A model generated the notes under the pieces. The model did not search any database, was not told the origin of the DNA, and was given only the letters and a program-made list of their open reading frames with translations. A stretch of DNA of 64,000 nt. Origin: Fasciolopsis buskii. Lineage: Eukaryota; Platyhelminthes; Trematoda; Plagiorchiida; Fasciolidae. Where the stretch lies: assembly GCA_008360955.1 (NCBI GenBank), contig LUCM01003808.1, positions 331,380 to 395,379 on the forward strand, read 5' to 3'. The position numbers and the translations under genes are program-made. Of the stretch, positions 58,601 to 61,266 are shown piece by piece. Positions within the stretch are counted from its first letter, which is position 1. Each line of letters opens with the position of its first letter.

Positions 58601-61266
58601 GATTTACCCAGAAGCGTTCCAACATTCATCCCGATTGACGACCGACTCCGATTATTAGATGTGAATAGGCAAAGATTCCTTAAAGAACATTCCATCCCTA
58701 CCTTATTCGATTCTGGTTTCCTTGATTGCCCCAAAACGCTGACCTCCGATGCAAATGTTGCCACCTACATCAATCCTATGGTGGTTGCACACGAGTCTTG
58801 GGTTTACCTGGCTATCGTGTTTCGATACGAAATACAATGTGTTCCTTCCGTCCCTGATGTAATTCACGAAAGAGATCATTCACGCTATAGTTCTCAGGAG
58901 ACCCATCCATGTATCCTAACGTTCGACTCTGTCAAGCAAGTAAAGGCGCAAGTTTTACCCTCCGCTGTCGGTTTGGCTAGTATTTTGTGTGGCTGTCCAG
59001 GATCCTCCGACCAACCCTTGTCCCTGTTCGTTAAAAGTCCTCGTCTTCGAAACCACACAATAACTTTCAATCCTTTGGCCGCTATTCACGTGAAGCAGCC
59101 TCTTCAGGGTTACTTTTGAGTCAACATAACACGGTTCGTTTACAGTTGTCGGAGTTCGGGTGACAGTTATTCGTTTAACCAAATGAACCTAAAAACTTGA
59201 AACCTTATTATGAAGTGTTTTACACAACAATCACCGAACTAGTCCAGTGAACTAGGCGAATTGCCAACATGGTGTCAGTAAGTTCGGGATATGGTATAAT
59301 GACGGGCTTTAGCGATGCCACGGGATTTTGCCATGAGCTTGATTGTATCCAAATTTTTCATCTCCAACTCATTCAAAACAAATATGGAGGCAATCTCTAC
59401 CTCTTTCCGGAACTTGATGAAAAATGAGCTCGAAATCAACCGCGATGATATACAGGTAGTGGTGAATGCGAAGTTCCTATGAGAATATTAATCATGTCCG
59501 AGTCGGTGCGCAGTTGAGAATTTAATGGAAGACGGCGCAGTTGACCCGCATAGCCAAACACAACGGTTTATGCATATGCACAATTGGGTGATGAGGCAAG
59601 TAGCAAACGGACTCCTTCATCAACACCCAGTGGCTTTTCAACTTTCTCGGCATACGCCTTTGATAGTCTGTCAGAGATGACTGAAACATGCATCTCCCTG
59701 AGCTTCAAATTTTGGAACTTCTTCGCACACTGAAATGGATACAGGACAATTGATTAACTGGACGGCAGTGCTGAGCAACCTTCCCTTCAGAGTAAGGATC
59801 TGGTAGTGACCATCTGCCTTCCTTGTTGTTTGTCCGGTAACACCAAGGGCGCATTTGCTATCCCCTGAGTAGCTAATTTTTTGCGTTGAAGATTAATTGT
59901 ACTCTCAGGAAAACAGTCTCTACCTGGGCGTGGAGGTCCTCATCATTAAATCGTGCGATTTGGTCGCCGTCTATGTTACGTGATCCAGAATACTCAAACG
60001 GCCGGCGGACCGTCCAGCTTAACGGAATAAGGGTAGCGTAGGAGTCAGTTAGACCTTCATTGCTGTTATCCAAAACCCAGTAGGCCGAGGATACACCCAC
60101 ACTTGTAAACAGAGACATCCGTTGGGCGTCTGTATCGTTATGGGATAGTCCGACCAGAGGTTCCCAACCAGAAAGCATTTTGGGGCTCCAGCAGCAACCA
60201 TGGGGTTGTTAACGGTCGATTGATGTCCTAAGTCTTAAAGATATTCGGAGGTTCTGATGTAGTGCGGTTGACGTAGACCTCAACCCTACTGATAAACAGC
60301 ACGGAACGGCTTGTCGTAGTTCAGCTTCCCGTTATCCTAAATTATCCGCCACATATCATCGAATCAGCATGAAGTCAGAACGGTTGCGTAGCAATACGCG
60401 TACGACCTGTTCGATCCTATGGTTGTGATGTCTCACCTTCACTACCTCTAAAGAAGCTAGACCTCTGGATACCATTGGGTTGATATTTAGATGCAAGGCT
60501 TATGAGTCACACTCTGGCTGACTTAAAGAAAGCCGCAGACCTCACATGCAGCGGAGGGTGGCCCAAAACTCGGCAGTTGTCCAAATCAGAAGACTTCCGT
60601 GAACGGCGTTGTCTGACGCCATGCATTGGTTTCAGCGATGCTTTTGCAAGGCTAATGCCTACACATACTAGCGGTAGGCTTTCGTTTTCTGTGTCGACAA
60701 ACTCAGCGTATTTGATCTAGTTTATGGTCGTGGTTATAGCAGAAACAGACGTGGTGGACTGAAAAATCGACCAGTCGCAGGATTTGCGATTGGTGTGAGG
60801 CCTGTTGTCTTACGACCTGCGTAAAAGTGGTGCTGACCTTCGATTTCTGCATCCGTCTGTGTTAGCATCTGTTAAAACGTTCAAACATAACTGAGAACTG
60901 AAAAAACATCGATTTATAATGATATCCGGTCGACGTGGGATGATAGTGTTCGGTTTTCTAGTTTGGTTTTCTTTATTTTTCATCACTGTTCCGTGAAACC
61001 AACTATTATCCGTGTGTTTGATGCTTTGCCTTTTTTCGTGTTTTCCCCTGTTGTTTTTTCTTCAACTTCTAGGTTTTCGTGCCCTAAAACCCCCGTTGAA
61101 AATTGTCATGAAACGAGAAGGTGGTGAAAATGCAGACAACCATTTGCCTTCAGTGATGACGTGCCAAAACTATTTGAAACTGCCAGATTATTCTACCAAG
61201 GAGTTATTAGCGAATAAACTTCGCTACGCCATCCGTGAGGGTCAGAACGCATTCCATTTATCCTGA
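8159..61266 (+). CDS. TRIP12: TRIP12/UFD4-type HECT E3 ubiquitin ligase, 14 exons in window, 5' end missing
   Basis: Exons: 8159-8555, 10266-10626, 11593-12107, 12722-12986, 14682-15043, 23114-23567, 35279-36304, 41132-42775, 43055-43705, 47201-47398, 49599-50312, 53528-54007, 55709-56195, 61073-61266. All junctions are GT-AG and the phases agree, giving about 2,581 residues to the TGA. Family knowledge: TRIP12 is a mainly nuclear HECT ligase that takes ubiquitin from an E2 onto its own cysteine and transfers it to substrates (UFD pathway, chromatin and DNA-damage control). Seen here: the end of an ARM-like region, the family motif [32 protein letters not shown], and a HECT domain with [29 protein letters not shown] and [12 protein letters not shown]. 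The part in this window already exceeds whole human TRIP12 (about 2,000 residues) because of low-complexity inserts. The N-terminal exons lie upstream. Orthology is recognised from memory of the family, not from a database search. Confidence 0.93.
8556..10265. other. Intron 1
   Basis: The intron is 1,710 bp from donor GTATGT to acceptor CGACAG. I see no repeat family or gene in it. A CGGGTTCAAGG string near 9329 resembles a tRNA box B but lacks a matching box A. Confidence 0.7.
10266..10626 (+). CDS. TRIP12: TRIP12 exon 2 in window (Ser-rich linker where WWE would lie)
   Basis: The acceptor is CGACAG and the donor GTAAGG. The first base completes the Cys codon begun in exon 1, so the reading frame runs [14 protein letters not shown], as in the family. 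About 120 residues follow, rich in Ser, His, Gly and Asn, including SSSSSIL and a His/Asn-rich TDDNHQTSG. In vertebrate TRIP12 the next block is a WWE domain; no Trp-Trp-Glu signature is seen here. The exon ends in phase 0. An antisense acidic open frame over it is a shadow of the Ser codons. Confidence 0.8.
10627..11592. other. Intron 2
   Basis: The intron is 966 bp. A 77-codon open frame (11064-11297) was checked as a possible skipped exon: it has no Trp-rich WWE-like content and no usable donor in phase, so it was not accepted. Nothing else was recognised. Confidence 0.65.
11593..12107 (+). CDS. TRIP12: TRIP12 exon 3 in window
   Basis: The acceptor is TCTCACAG, phase 0, with donor GTGAGA in phase 2. 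It encodes about 172 residues. The first 130 are Ser/Thr/Arg-rich and look disordered. The last 30 ([16 protein letters not shown], then CLEAIQR) match the start of the human helical repeat around TLFGVLYEVYSSS and CLRAILR. The junction to exon 4 restores [11 protein letters not shown], matching RIIYFADAELL in human. Confidence 0.87.
12108..12721. other. Intron 3
   Basis: The intron is 614 bp from GTGAGA to TTTTCCACAG. No gene or recognisable repeat was seen. Confidence 0.7.
12722..12986 (+). CDS. TRIP12: TRIP12 exon 4 in window (helical repeat)
   Basis: The acceptor is TTTTCCACAG and the donor GTCAGT (phase 0). This 88-residue exon is well conserved and without low-complexity sequence. [19 protein letters not shown] and [18 protein letters not shown] align with human SHIASMLSSQDLKIVVGAL and LPDIFSVYFRREGVMHQV. 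It forms the end of the armadillo-type solenoid, a probable substrate-binding scaffold. The open frame runs only two codons past the donor before a stop, which supports the border. Confidence 0.92.
13141..13265 (+). repeat. LINE 3'-tail-like segment
   Basis: The block with CAGTTCAGTTTTACAGACAT, TGTACCAACCTGCTCTGACC and TTGGTTGCTACCCCACAGTA, ending in AGAACGAGAAATAA, is clearly related to 51025-51140, which lies just after LINE C-terminal coding sequence. It is also related to the minus strand of both 828-bp repeats. It abuts the SINE at 13268, so the two may have inserted together or one beside the other. Confidence 0.55.
13268..13517 (+). repeat. tRNA-derived SINE, copy 2
   Basis: Box A-like GGAGGTGGTCAAGTGAATTA and box B AGTTCGAATCCCAG are 30-40 bp apart, as in a tRNA promoter. 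The body continues CTGCTGGTCACTGGTGG, CTGTCACCCGGCTCGTTAC, TGTAGTGGGCCCTAGTGGCT, then GCACTCATGCTCCCGGCATG and TTATAGAAAAG. This is one of the best-preserved copies in the window. Confidence 0.78.
13518..14681. other. Rest of intron 4
   Basis: No gene was recognised. The segment 13520-13860 has a fairly GC-rich, transposon-like look but I could not place it in a family. Intron 4 as a whole runs 12987-14681. Confidence 0.55.
14682..15043 (+). CDS. TRIP12: TRIP12 exon 5 in window (disordered linker)
   Basis: The acceptor is TTACCCTTAG, phase 0, with donor GTAAGT in phase 2. It encodes about 121 residues rich in Ser, Thr, Asn and Arg, including a basic [10 protein letters not shown] cluster that could act as a nuclear localisation signal (inference). 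Human TRIP12 also has a long basic/Ser linker at this place. Sequence similarity is too low to align, so support comes from frame, strong splice sites, position and phase agreement with exons 4 and 6. Confidence 0.72.
15640..16600 (-). mobile_element. Jockey/CR1-like LINE reverse-transcriptase fragment
   Basis: On the minus strand, [16 protein letters not shown] (about 16360-16410) is RT motif A. A segment like [16 protein letters not shown] follows, then [16 protein letters not shown] (about 16120-16175), the catalytic Y-x-D-D box and the KLWR that follows it in this clade. [20 protein letters not shown] (about 15690-15755) is the downstream QRAATKLV-type motif. Stops and frameshifts break it, so it is inactive. 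Confidence 0.75.
16680..18450 (-). mobile_element. RTE-like LINE copy (family A), interrupted by assembly gap
   Basis: Minus-strand pieces run in order. [20 protein letters not shown] is near 18300. [20 protein letters not shown] and [14 protein letters not shown] are near 17925-18045. [20 protein letters not shown] and [20 protein letters not shown] are near 17735-17875. [37 protein letters not shown] and [16 protein letters not shown] are near 17220-17490. Beyond the N gap come [19 protein letters not shown] and [13 protein letters not shown] (16890-16985). Several frameshifts break it. Related family-A fragments recur at 24980, 27310, 30840, 32576, 44714, 50842, 51588 and 53040. Confidence 0.85.
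16995..17207. other. Assembly gap (213 N)
   Basis: A run of N lies inside the minus-strand LINE, between the [12 protein letters not shown] segment and the [11 protein letters not shown]-terminal segment. It most likely reflects a repeat the assembler could not resolve. No exon of the host gene is affected. Confidence 0.98.
18451..19376. other. Intron 5 segment without recognised content
   Basis: AT-rich, with short open frames only. One (19187-19375) is 62 codons and has no recognisable motif. No repeat family could be assigned. Confidence 0.6.
19377..20204. repeat. 828-bp dispersed repeat, copy 1 (direct with 45651-46478)
   Basis: Matches 45651-46478 without indels; by eye I found only two base differences, one near each end. 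It is non-coding on both strands. Read on the minus strand, part of it (about 19570-19690) is related to the LINE 3' tail at 51025-51140 (TGTACTCTGGTTGTGGTTGC, then CTGCTCAGACAGG and AAAAGAACGGGG). It may be a non-autonomous element that shares a LINE tail. No clear terminal repeats or target-site duplication are visible. Confidence 0.85.
20679..20704. repeat. (AT)n microsatellite
   Basis: Thirteen uninterrupted AT units. Confidence 0.95.
21483..21508. repeat. (CA)n microsatellite
   Basis: An AC/CA run with one CG interruption near its 3' end. Confidence 0.95.
23114..23567 (+). CDS. TRIP12: TRIP12 exon 6 in window
   Basis: The acceptor is CACCGTACAG; the first base completes the Thr codon from exon 5. 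The donor is GTGAGG, phase 0. It encodes 151 residues. Its start ([18 protein letters not shown]) corresponds to the human helix IKGWIKEQAHKFVERYF. Its end, [19 protein letters not shown] and RREIRLWIL, matches human SSFEIQHSGFVKQLLLYLT and SREIRLKRFL. The frame stays open upstream of the acceptor, but that part has no family similarity and the phase fixes the exon start at 23114. Confidence 0.9.
24586..24975 (-). mobile_element. Penelope-like element termini, degenerate, with inverted repeat
   Basis: The sequence at 24590-24660 is homologous to the hammerhead-bearing segment at 31695-31770. It keeps the stem I arms (24613-24617 with 24649-24653), stem II (24628-24631 with 24638-24641) and the GAAA box. 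Its catalytic CUGANGA box is mutated, so it should not cleave. A second, truncated terminus is at about 24867-24896. The two are linked by a large inverted repeat (24715-24778 with 24901-24965). Confidence 0.68.
24980..26120 (-). mobile_element. RTE-like LINE copy (family A), decayed
   Basis: On the minus strand, [36 protein letters not shown] and [16 protein letters not shown] (25752-26117) match the linker between endonuclease and RT of family [20 protein letters not shown] and [20 protein letters not shown] (24983-25290) match the RT palm start (LRQVLEHRHTYRRP, then LDLKATFDSVDRTVLW) with point changes. The rest of the RT is missing 3' of 24980, where Penelope-like sequence begins. Confidence 0.75.
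26121..27309. other. Intron 6 segment without recognised content
   Basis: No gene or repeat was recognised with confidence; short open frames only. Confidence 0.55.
27310..27645 (-). mobile_element. LINE family A C-terminal and 3' fragment
   Basis: Related to 16690-16994: both carry TTCAGCGTTGAACAGCAAGG-like sequence (the other reads CTCAGCGTTAAACAGCAAGG) and a shared block ending in TTGCCATATCCTTC. On the minus strand it encodes a broken version of the C-terminus WGP-DLST-ETLKDMA-NREQWRS. It is too short to have moved by itself. Confidence 0.65.
27720..30790 (-). mobile_element. RTE-clade LINE, nearly full length but decayed
   Basis: Read on the minus strand from 30790 it shows WNVRTL and the start of an AP-type endonuclease near 30510. 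[23 protein letters not shown] and [20 protein letters not shown] segments are near 30160-30290. [19 protein letters not shown] and the H-motif region are near 29970-30040. A basic linker (29430-29890) and [20 protein letters not shown] (29240-29330) precede the RT. RT remnants include [17 protein letters not shown] and [19 protein letters not shown] (28440-28620). The C-terminus has [17 protein letters not shown] and [19 protein letters not shown] (27760-27960). Frameshifts throughout. Confidence 0.8.
30407..30418. repeat. Poly-G tract (12 G)
   Basis: A homopolymer inside the 5' part of the RTE element. It is a likely site of sequencing length error and one possible cause of a local frameshift. 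Confidence 0.9.
30835..31500 (-). mobile_element. LINE family A RT/C-terminal fragment
   Basis: On the minus strand, [20 protein letters not shown] and [20 protein letters not shown] (31250-31390) match the family A RT FNFVIDEIME block followed by a damaged DLDYADD box. Further on, [17 protein letters not shown] (about 31110-31165) matches the C-terminal LPHRALFSVP motif. The 30840-30900 end is related to 33754-33820, so both derive from the same 3' region. Confidence 0.72.
31542..31559. repeat. (TA)n microsatellite
   Basis: An uninterrupted (AT) run about 50 bp before the larger tract at 31609. Confidence 0.9.
31609..31670. repeat. (TA)n microsatellite abutting Penelope-like terminus
   Basis: About 31 AT units that run directly into AAGCAGGAAGTAGTATCTGG, the start of the Penelope-type terminus. 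The copies at 31996 and 32064 (minus) also begin at or near TA-rich sequence, suggesting the element ends in, or inserts beside, TA repeats. Confidence 0.93.
31671..32066 (-). mobile_element. Penelope-like element termini (inverted copies)
   Basis: The 47-bp start at 31671 (AAGCAGGAAGTAGTATCTGG, then ATGCGTAAACAAAATTTGCC) recurs in reverse at 32064-32018 with a few changes. A third partial copy at 31996-32019 pairs with 32041-32064 as a hairpin. The segment includes a hammerhead ribozyme (31711-31765). Penelope-like elements are known to carry hammerheads in their terminal repeats, so the assignment rests on that plus the terminal layout. No RT or GIY-YIG coding sequence of the element was found here. 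Confidence 0.7.
31711..31765 (-). ncRNA. Type I hammerhead ribozyme (Penelope type)
   Basis: Read on the minus strand. Stem I distal arm 31762-31765 pairs with 31711-31714 (CGGG/CCCG). After an internal loop, the proximal arm 31753-31757 pairs with 31717-31721 (CAUAC/GUGUG, one G-U). The catalytic box CUGACGA is 31746-31752. Stem II is 31743-31745 with 31732-31734 (GCG/CGC) around an 8-nt loop. The GAAA box is 31728-31731. A minimal stem III ACCGGU (31723-31728) leads to the GUC cleavage triplet (31722-31724), with cleavage expected between 31722 and 31721. All conserved core bases are intact. The short self-complementary stem III fits the dimeric mode proposed for such ribozymes (family knowledge). 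Confidence 0.82.
32110..32575. other. Intron 6 segment, mostly unassigned
   Basis: A short (TA)n tract lies at about 32122-32138. The rest may be decayed LINE sequence joining the endonuclease piece (32576-33400) to the RT piece (30835-31500), but I could not confirm any motif. Confidence 0.45.
32576..33405 (-). mobile_element. LINE family A endonuclease fragment
   Basis: On the minus strand, [16 protein letters not shown] and [13 protein letters not shown] (33215-33310) are the N-terminal endonuclease block. [37 protein letters not shown] and [18 protein letters not shown] (32680-32880) are the central block, and [18 protein letters not shown] (32600-32670) carries a changed version of the IDHIAIS motif. 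It probably belongs with the RT piece at 30835-31500, split by the Penelope-like insertion (inference). Confidence 0.75.
33640..34020 (-). mobile_element. LINE family A 3' fragment (related to 30840-31080)
   Basis: It shares with 30840-31080, in the same orientation, GCAGTGACCTCGTTTAGTTG / GCAGTGACTTCATTTGGTGG, the GGCCACATT string, CTTATCCGCA and the TCCTGGGCAT-GTTGTAT block. No open frame is kept. Confidence 0.55.
34021..34980. other. Intron 6 segment without recognised content
   Basis: No gene or repeat family was recognised. Confidence 0.55.
34981..35217 (+). repeat. tRNA-derived SINE, copy 3
   Basis: It begins with box A-like AAGTGGTCAAGTGAATTAG; box B is damaged (GATCATCTTGG). The body keeps GTAGCTATTCGCTGTTGCCC, GGCTCGTTACCGCGCCTGAC, the TTCCAAGTTTCA block, TTTAGTGGACTCTTACCAGC, and the 3' end CTATAACATGTCATAAAAAG. 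It lies only 62 bp before exon 7. Confidence 0.72.
35279..36304 (+). CDS. TRIP12: TRIP12 exon 7 in window
   Basis: The acceptor is TTTAATTCAG and the donor GTGAGG, both phase 0, giving 342 residues. The N-terminal part contains [20 protein letters not shown], matching human LLALVHKMNNCLSQMEQF. A long Ser/Pro/Asn-rich stretch follows, with an acidic [10 protein letters not shown] patch and a poly-Ser block (residues near 36120-36165). The end, ISALATLQ, joins directly to [12 protein letters not shown] of exon 8, matching human DPLALVQAIERYLVVRGYG, so no exon is missing between them. Confidence 0.9.
36305..39011. other. Intron 7, first part
   Basis: No gene or repeat was recognised with confidence. 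A TTTATTTATA-type tract lies near 38228-38265. Open frames are short and lack motifs. Confidence 0.6.
39012..39144 (+). repeat. tRNA-derived SINE, copy 4 (5'-truncated)
   Basis: Only the 3' half is present: AGAGTCTTATGTGATTCTGT, GAGTTTCGTTGCCGTCTCCC, TTAGTGGTTCCTGACAGCTA, then TCCACCGCATTCATGCTCAG and ATCATGTTATAAGAC. The tRNA-like head is missing, as is common for 5'-truncated retroposons. Confidence 0.68.
39145..41131. other. Intron 7, last part
   Basis: Open frames at 39841-40172 on both strands look non-random but match nothing I recognise. A 50-nt candidate exon at 41002-41051 was rejected on phase. Confidence 0.55.
41132..42775 (+). CDS. TRIP12: TRIP12 exon 8 in window (large, mostly disordered)
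   Basis: The acceptor is TGTATCCAG and the donor GTAAGT, both phase 0, giving 548 residues, the largest exon. It opens with the conserved [12 protein letters not shown] helix, then an acidic stretch with [13 protein letters not shown], a long Arg/Ser/Thr/Pro-rich region and a poly-Ser tract near 42420-42475. It closes with [20 protein letters not shown], which aligns with human LQFYIGEHLLPYNMTVYQ. In human these two conserved blocks are about 50 residues apart, so roughly 450 residues of low-complexity sequence have been gained in this lineage (inference). Confidence 0.92.
43055..43705 (+). CDS. TRIP12: TRIP12 exon 9 in window
   Basis: The acceptor is CAACCTCAG and the donor GTGCGT, phase 0 at both ends, giving 217 residues. 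The start [17 protein letters not shown] aligns with human AGIWTKTHTIWYKPV. The end [19 protein letters not shown] aligns with LLRVLHAISRYWYYLYDNA. Between them is a Ser/Cys/Thr-rich spacer longer than the vertebrate one. The intron before it is the shortest in the gene (279 bp). Confidence 0.92.
44386..44650 (+). repeat. tRNA-derived SINE, copy 5
   Basis: A box A-like GATCGGAGGTAACCAAGGGG and box B AGGTTCAAATCCCACATCTG precede the standard body: GACGGCAACTCGCTGTCATC, CGGTTCGTTGTCACACTTGA, CTTTATGTGATTTTATCCC, TTCCAAGTTACCGG, GTAGTGGATCCTAGTGGCTA, then ATTGCACTCATG and AGCATGTCATAAAAAATG. It is full length and ends in A-rich sequence. Confidence 0.8.
44714..45370 (+). mobile_element. LINE family A RT fragment (538 bp identical to an inverted copy)
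   Basis: It encodes [52 protein letters not shown] and, after a frame change near 44975, [19 protein letters not shown] and [17 protein letters not shown]. This is the RT finger and palm region of family A. From 44714 to 45251 it is the reverse complement of 52017-52554 with no indel and no difference that I found. Beyond 45251 it jumps to C-terminal-like sequence (45270-45360) similar to 50940-51010. Confidence 0.85.
45651..46478. repeat. 828-bp dispersed repeat, copy 2 (direct with 19377-20204)
   Basis: Almost identical to copy 1, at an exact offset of 26,274 bp. Just upstream both copies show weaker similarity (AGCTGAG/GGCTGAG, then GGTCA/AATCA), so the true left end may lie slightly outside. 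Downstream similarity stops within about 30 bp after GTTGGAAA. Confidence 0.85.
46479..47200. other. End of intron 9
   Basis: No gene was recognised. An 87-codon open frame (46776-47039) has no known motif and no splice sites consistent with phase 0 on both sides. Confidence 0.55.
47201..47398 (+). CDS. TRIP12: TRIP12 exon 10 in window (pre-HECT)
   Basis: The acceptor is CCAAAATAG and the donor GTAAGT, phase 0 at both ends, giving 66 residues. It is almost collinear with the family: [12 protein letters not shown], then [20 protein letters not shown], then [12 protein letters not shown], corresponding to human [32 protein letters not shown] and AFDRDRAMQRLL. This is the most conserved pre-HECT block and identifies the gene as TRIP12/UFD4 rather than another HECT class. 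Confidence 0.95.
47399..49598. other. Intron 10
   Basis: The intron is 2,200 bp from GTAAGT to TCCCGCAG. No repeat or gene was recognised. An open frame of 116 codons (48906-49256) has no motif I know. Confidence 0.6.
49599..50312 (+). CDS. TRIP12: TRIP12 exon 11 in window (start of HECT N-lobe)
   Basis: The acceptor is TCCCGCAG and the donor GTAAGT, phase 0 at both ends, giving 238 residues. The first 130 are Gly/Ser/Asn-rich. Then [19 protein letters not shown] and [20 protein letters not shown] open the HECT N-lobe, with [20 protein letters not shown] collinear with the human protein. The last part ([20 protein letters not shown]) matches the human segment GLFALPFGRTAKPAHIAKV. Confidence 0.95.
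50313..50841. other. Start of intron 11
   Basis: No gene or repeat was recognised. Confidence 0.6.
50842..51150 (+). mobile_element. LINE family A C-terminal fragment with 3' tail
   Basis: [35 protein letters not shown] and [10 protein letters not shown] are a decayed version of the family A C-terminus (LP-R-LF, RGGQ-MTWQRGVK, RVG). The tail follows directly: AACCATTAGCCTTGCACCAA, CGTGCTCTCGTTGTGGTTGC, then CTGCTCAGGCAG and AAAAAGAACGGGAAATAATG. This adjacency shows that the dispersed tail motif belongs to the LINE's 3' region. Confidence 0.68.
51588..52860 (-). mobile_element. RTE-like LINE copy (family A), best-preserved RT
   Basis: On the minus strand: a linker with [17 protein letters not shown] (about 52620-52680), [52 protein letters not shown], then a frame change, [35 protein letters not shown], and after another shift [18 protein letters not shown] with the intact YADD catalytic box. 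It continues [34 protein letters not shown] and [14 protein letters not shown]. The 52017-52554 part is identical to 44714-45251 in reverse, including the first frameshift. Confidence 0.87.
53040..53415 (+). mobile_element. LINE family A C-terminal fragment
   Basis: [19 protein letters not shown] (about 53070-53125) resembles RAEDVRRLQVFDHRCLR of family [18 protein letters not shown] (about 53180-53230) resembles LGHVLRMPNHRLPKRAL. A short CTGAACTGAACTGAATC string near 53393-53409 resembles the tail. Decayed, and opposite in orientation to its neighbour at 51588-52860. Confidence 0.6.
53528..54007 (+). CDS. TRIP12: TRIP12 exon 12 in window (HECT N-lobe)
   Basis: The acceptor is CTGCCTTCAG; the donor GTTTGT is weak but in phase. 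It encodes 160 residues. [20 protein letters not shown] matches human [20 protein letters not shown], and [13 protein letters not shown] matches EDLGLDFTLPGFP. Between them, after [12 protein letters not shown], is a Ser/Thr/Gly/His-rich insert (roughly 53780-53920) of about 45 residues that the human HECT N-lobe lacks. Confidence 0.93.
54118..54540 (+). repeat. tRNA-derived SINE, copy 6, interrupted
   Basis: The clearest box A in the window, ATGAGCCGAGTGGTTGACAA (54119-54138), is typical of Leu/Ser tRNA. Box B is missing, and about 170 bp of foreign sequence lies before the body resumes at about 54345: GTGGCGGATGGCAATTCGCT, ATCGCCCGGCTCGTTATCAC, CTTTATGTGGTTCTATTTCA, GTAATGGGCCCCAGTAGCTT and the 3' end CAGTATGCCTTAAAAATGG. 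It probably carries an insertion. Confidence 0.72.
54541..55708. other. Rest of intron 12
   Basis: No gene or repeat was recognised. The intron runs 54008-55708. Confidence 0.6.
55709..56195 (+). CDS. TRIP12: TRIP12 exon 13 in window (HECT N-lobe to hinge)
   Basis: The acceptor is CTCTCATAG and the donor GTGAGT, entering in phase 0 and leaving in phase 1. It encodes 162 residues. [49 protein letters not shown] and PRLPVGG are hallmark HECT segments. Between the E2-binding-side helices and CDHGYT an insert of about 30 residues ([10 protein letters not shown] to PDPEGWDV, about 55940-56040) is present that human TRIP12 lacks. Confidence 0.95.
56196..57735. other. Intron 13, first part
   Basis: No gene or repeat family was recognised in 1.5 kb. 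Confidence 0.6.
57738..57835 (+). repeat. tRNA-like (possible SINE head), second family
   Basis: CGGCGCAGTGATAGAGCTTT (box A-like, with GCGCAGTG) is followed about 40 bp later by GTCTGTGGTTTGACCCTTTG (degenerate box B). It differs from the Leu/Ser-like SINE head elsewhere in the window. The folded ends are not good enough for a functional tRNA. It is followed by a repeat-like segment (57835-57930). Confidence 0.45.
58541..59119 (+). CDS. Unidentified 192-codon open frame inside intron 13
   Basis: Open from just after a TGA at 58538 to a TGA ending at 59119, far longer than neighbouring open frames in this AT-balanced intron. The product would read [20 protein letters not shown] at its start, then [19 protein letters not shown] and [16 protein letters not shown], ending VKQPLQGYF. 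There is no ATG before about 58781 in this frame, so it would need an upstream exon (a weak acceptor-like ATCAG ends near 58562) or be the tail of a decayed element or processed copy. I recognise no domain, and it shows no RT, integrase or gag motif. It could be chance. Confidence 0.3.
   Translation, partial: HHDTRPSDRPKNDSGDEWKDDLPRSVPTFIPIDDRLRLLDVNRQRFLKEHSIPTLFDSGFLDCPKTLTSDANVATYINPMVVAHESWVYLAIVFRYEIQCVPSVPDVIHERDHSRYSSQETHPCILTFDSVKQVKAQVLPSAVGLASILCGCPGSSDQPLSLFVKSPRLRNHTITFNPLAAIHVKQPLQGYF
59183..60300. other. Intron 13 segment, unassigned
   Basis: A 101-codon minus-strand frame (59873-60178) includes [19 protein letters not shown] and looks like decayed retroelement coding sequence, but I cannot name the family. 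Confidence 0.45.
60301..60720 (+). mobile_element. Possible LINE family A C-terminal remnant
   Basis: [18 protein letters not shown] (about 60415-60470) resembles [18 protein letters not shown] of family A, preceded by a segment like VRTV. The match is short and interrupted, so this is tentative. Confidence 0.35.
61073..61266 (+). CDS. TRIP12: TRIP12 last exon (HECT C-lobe with catalytic Cys)
   Basis: The acceptor is CAACTTCTAG; the first two bases complete a Gly codon to give [13 protein letters not shown], as in the family (human GGFRSLNPPLTIV). [18 protein letters not shown] holds the thioester-forming Cys (codon 61162-61164), 33 residues before the end, the same distance as in human TRIP12. 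The protein ends NAFHLS followed by TGA (61264-61266), the usual family C-terminus with its aromatic residue near position -4. Confidence 0.96.
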
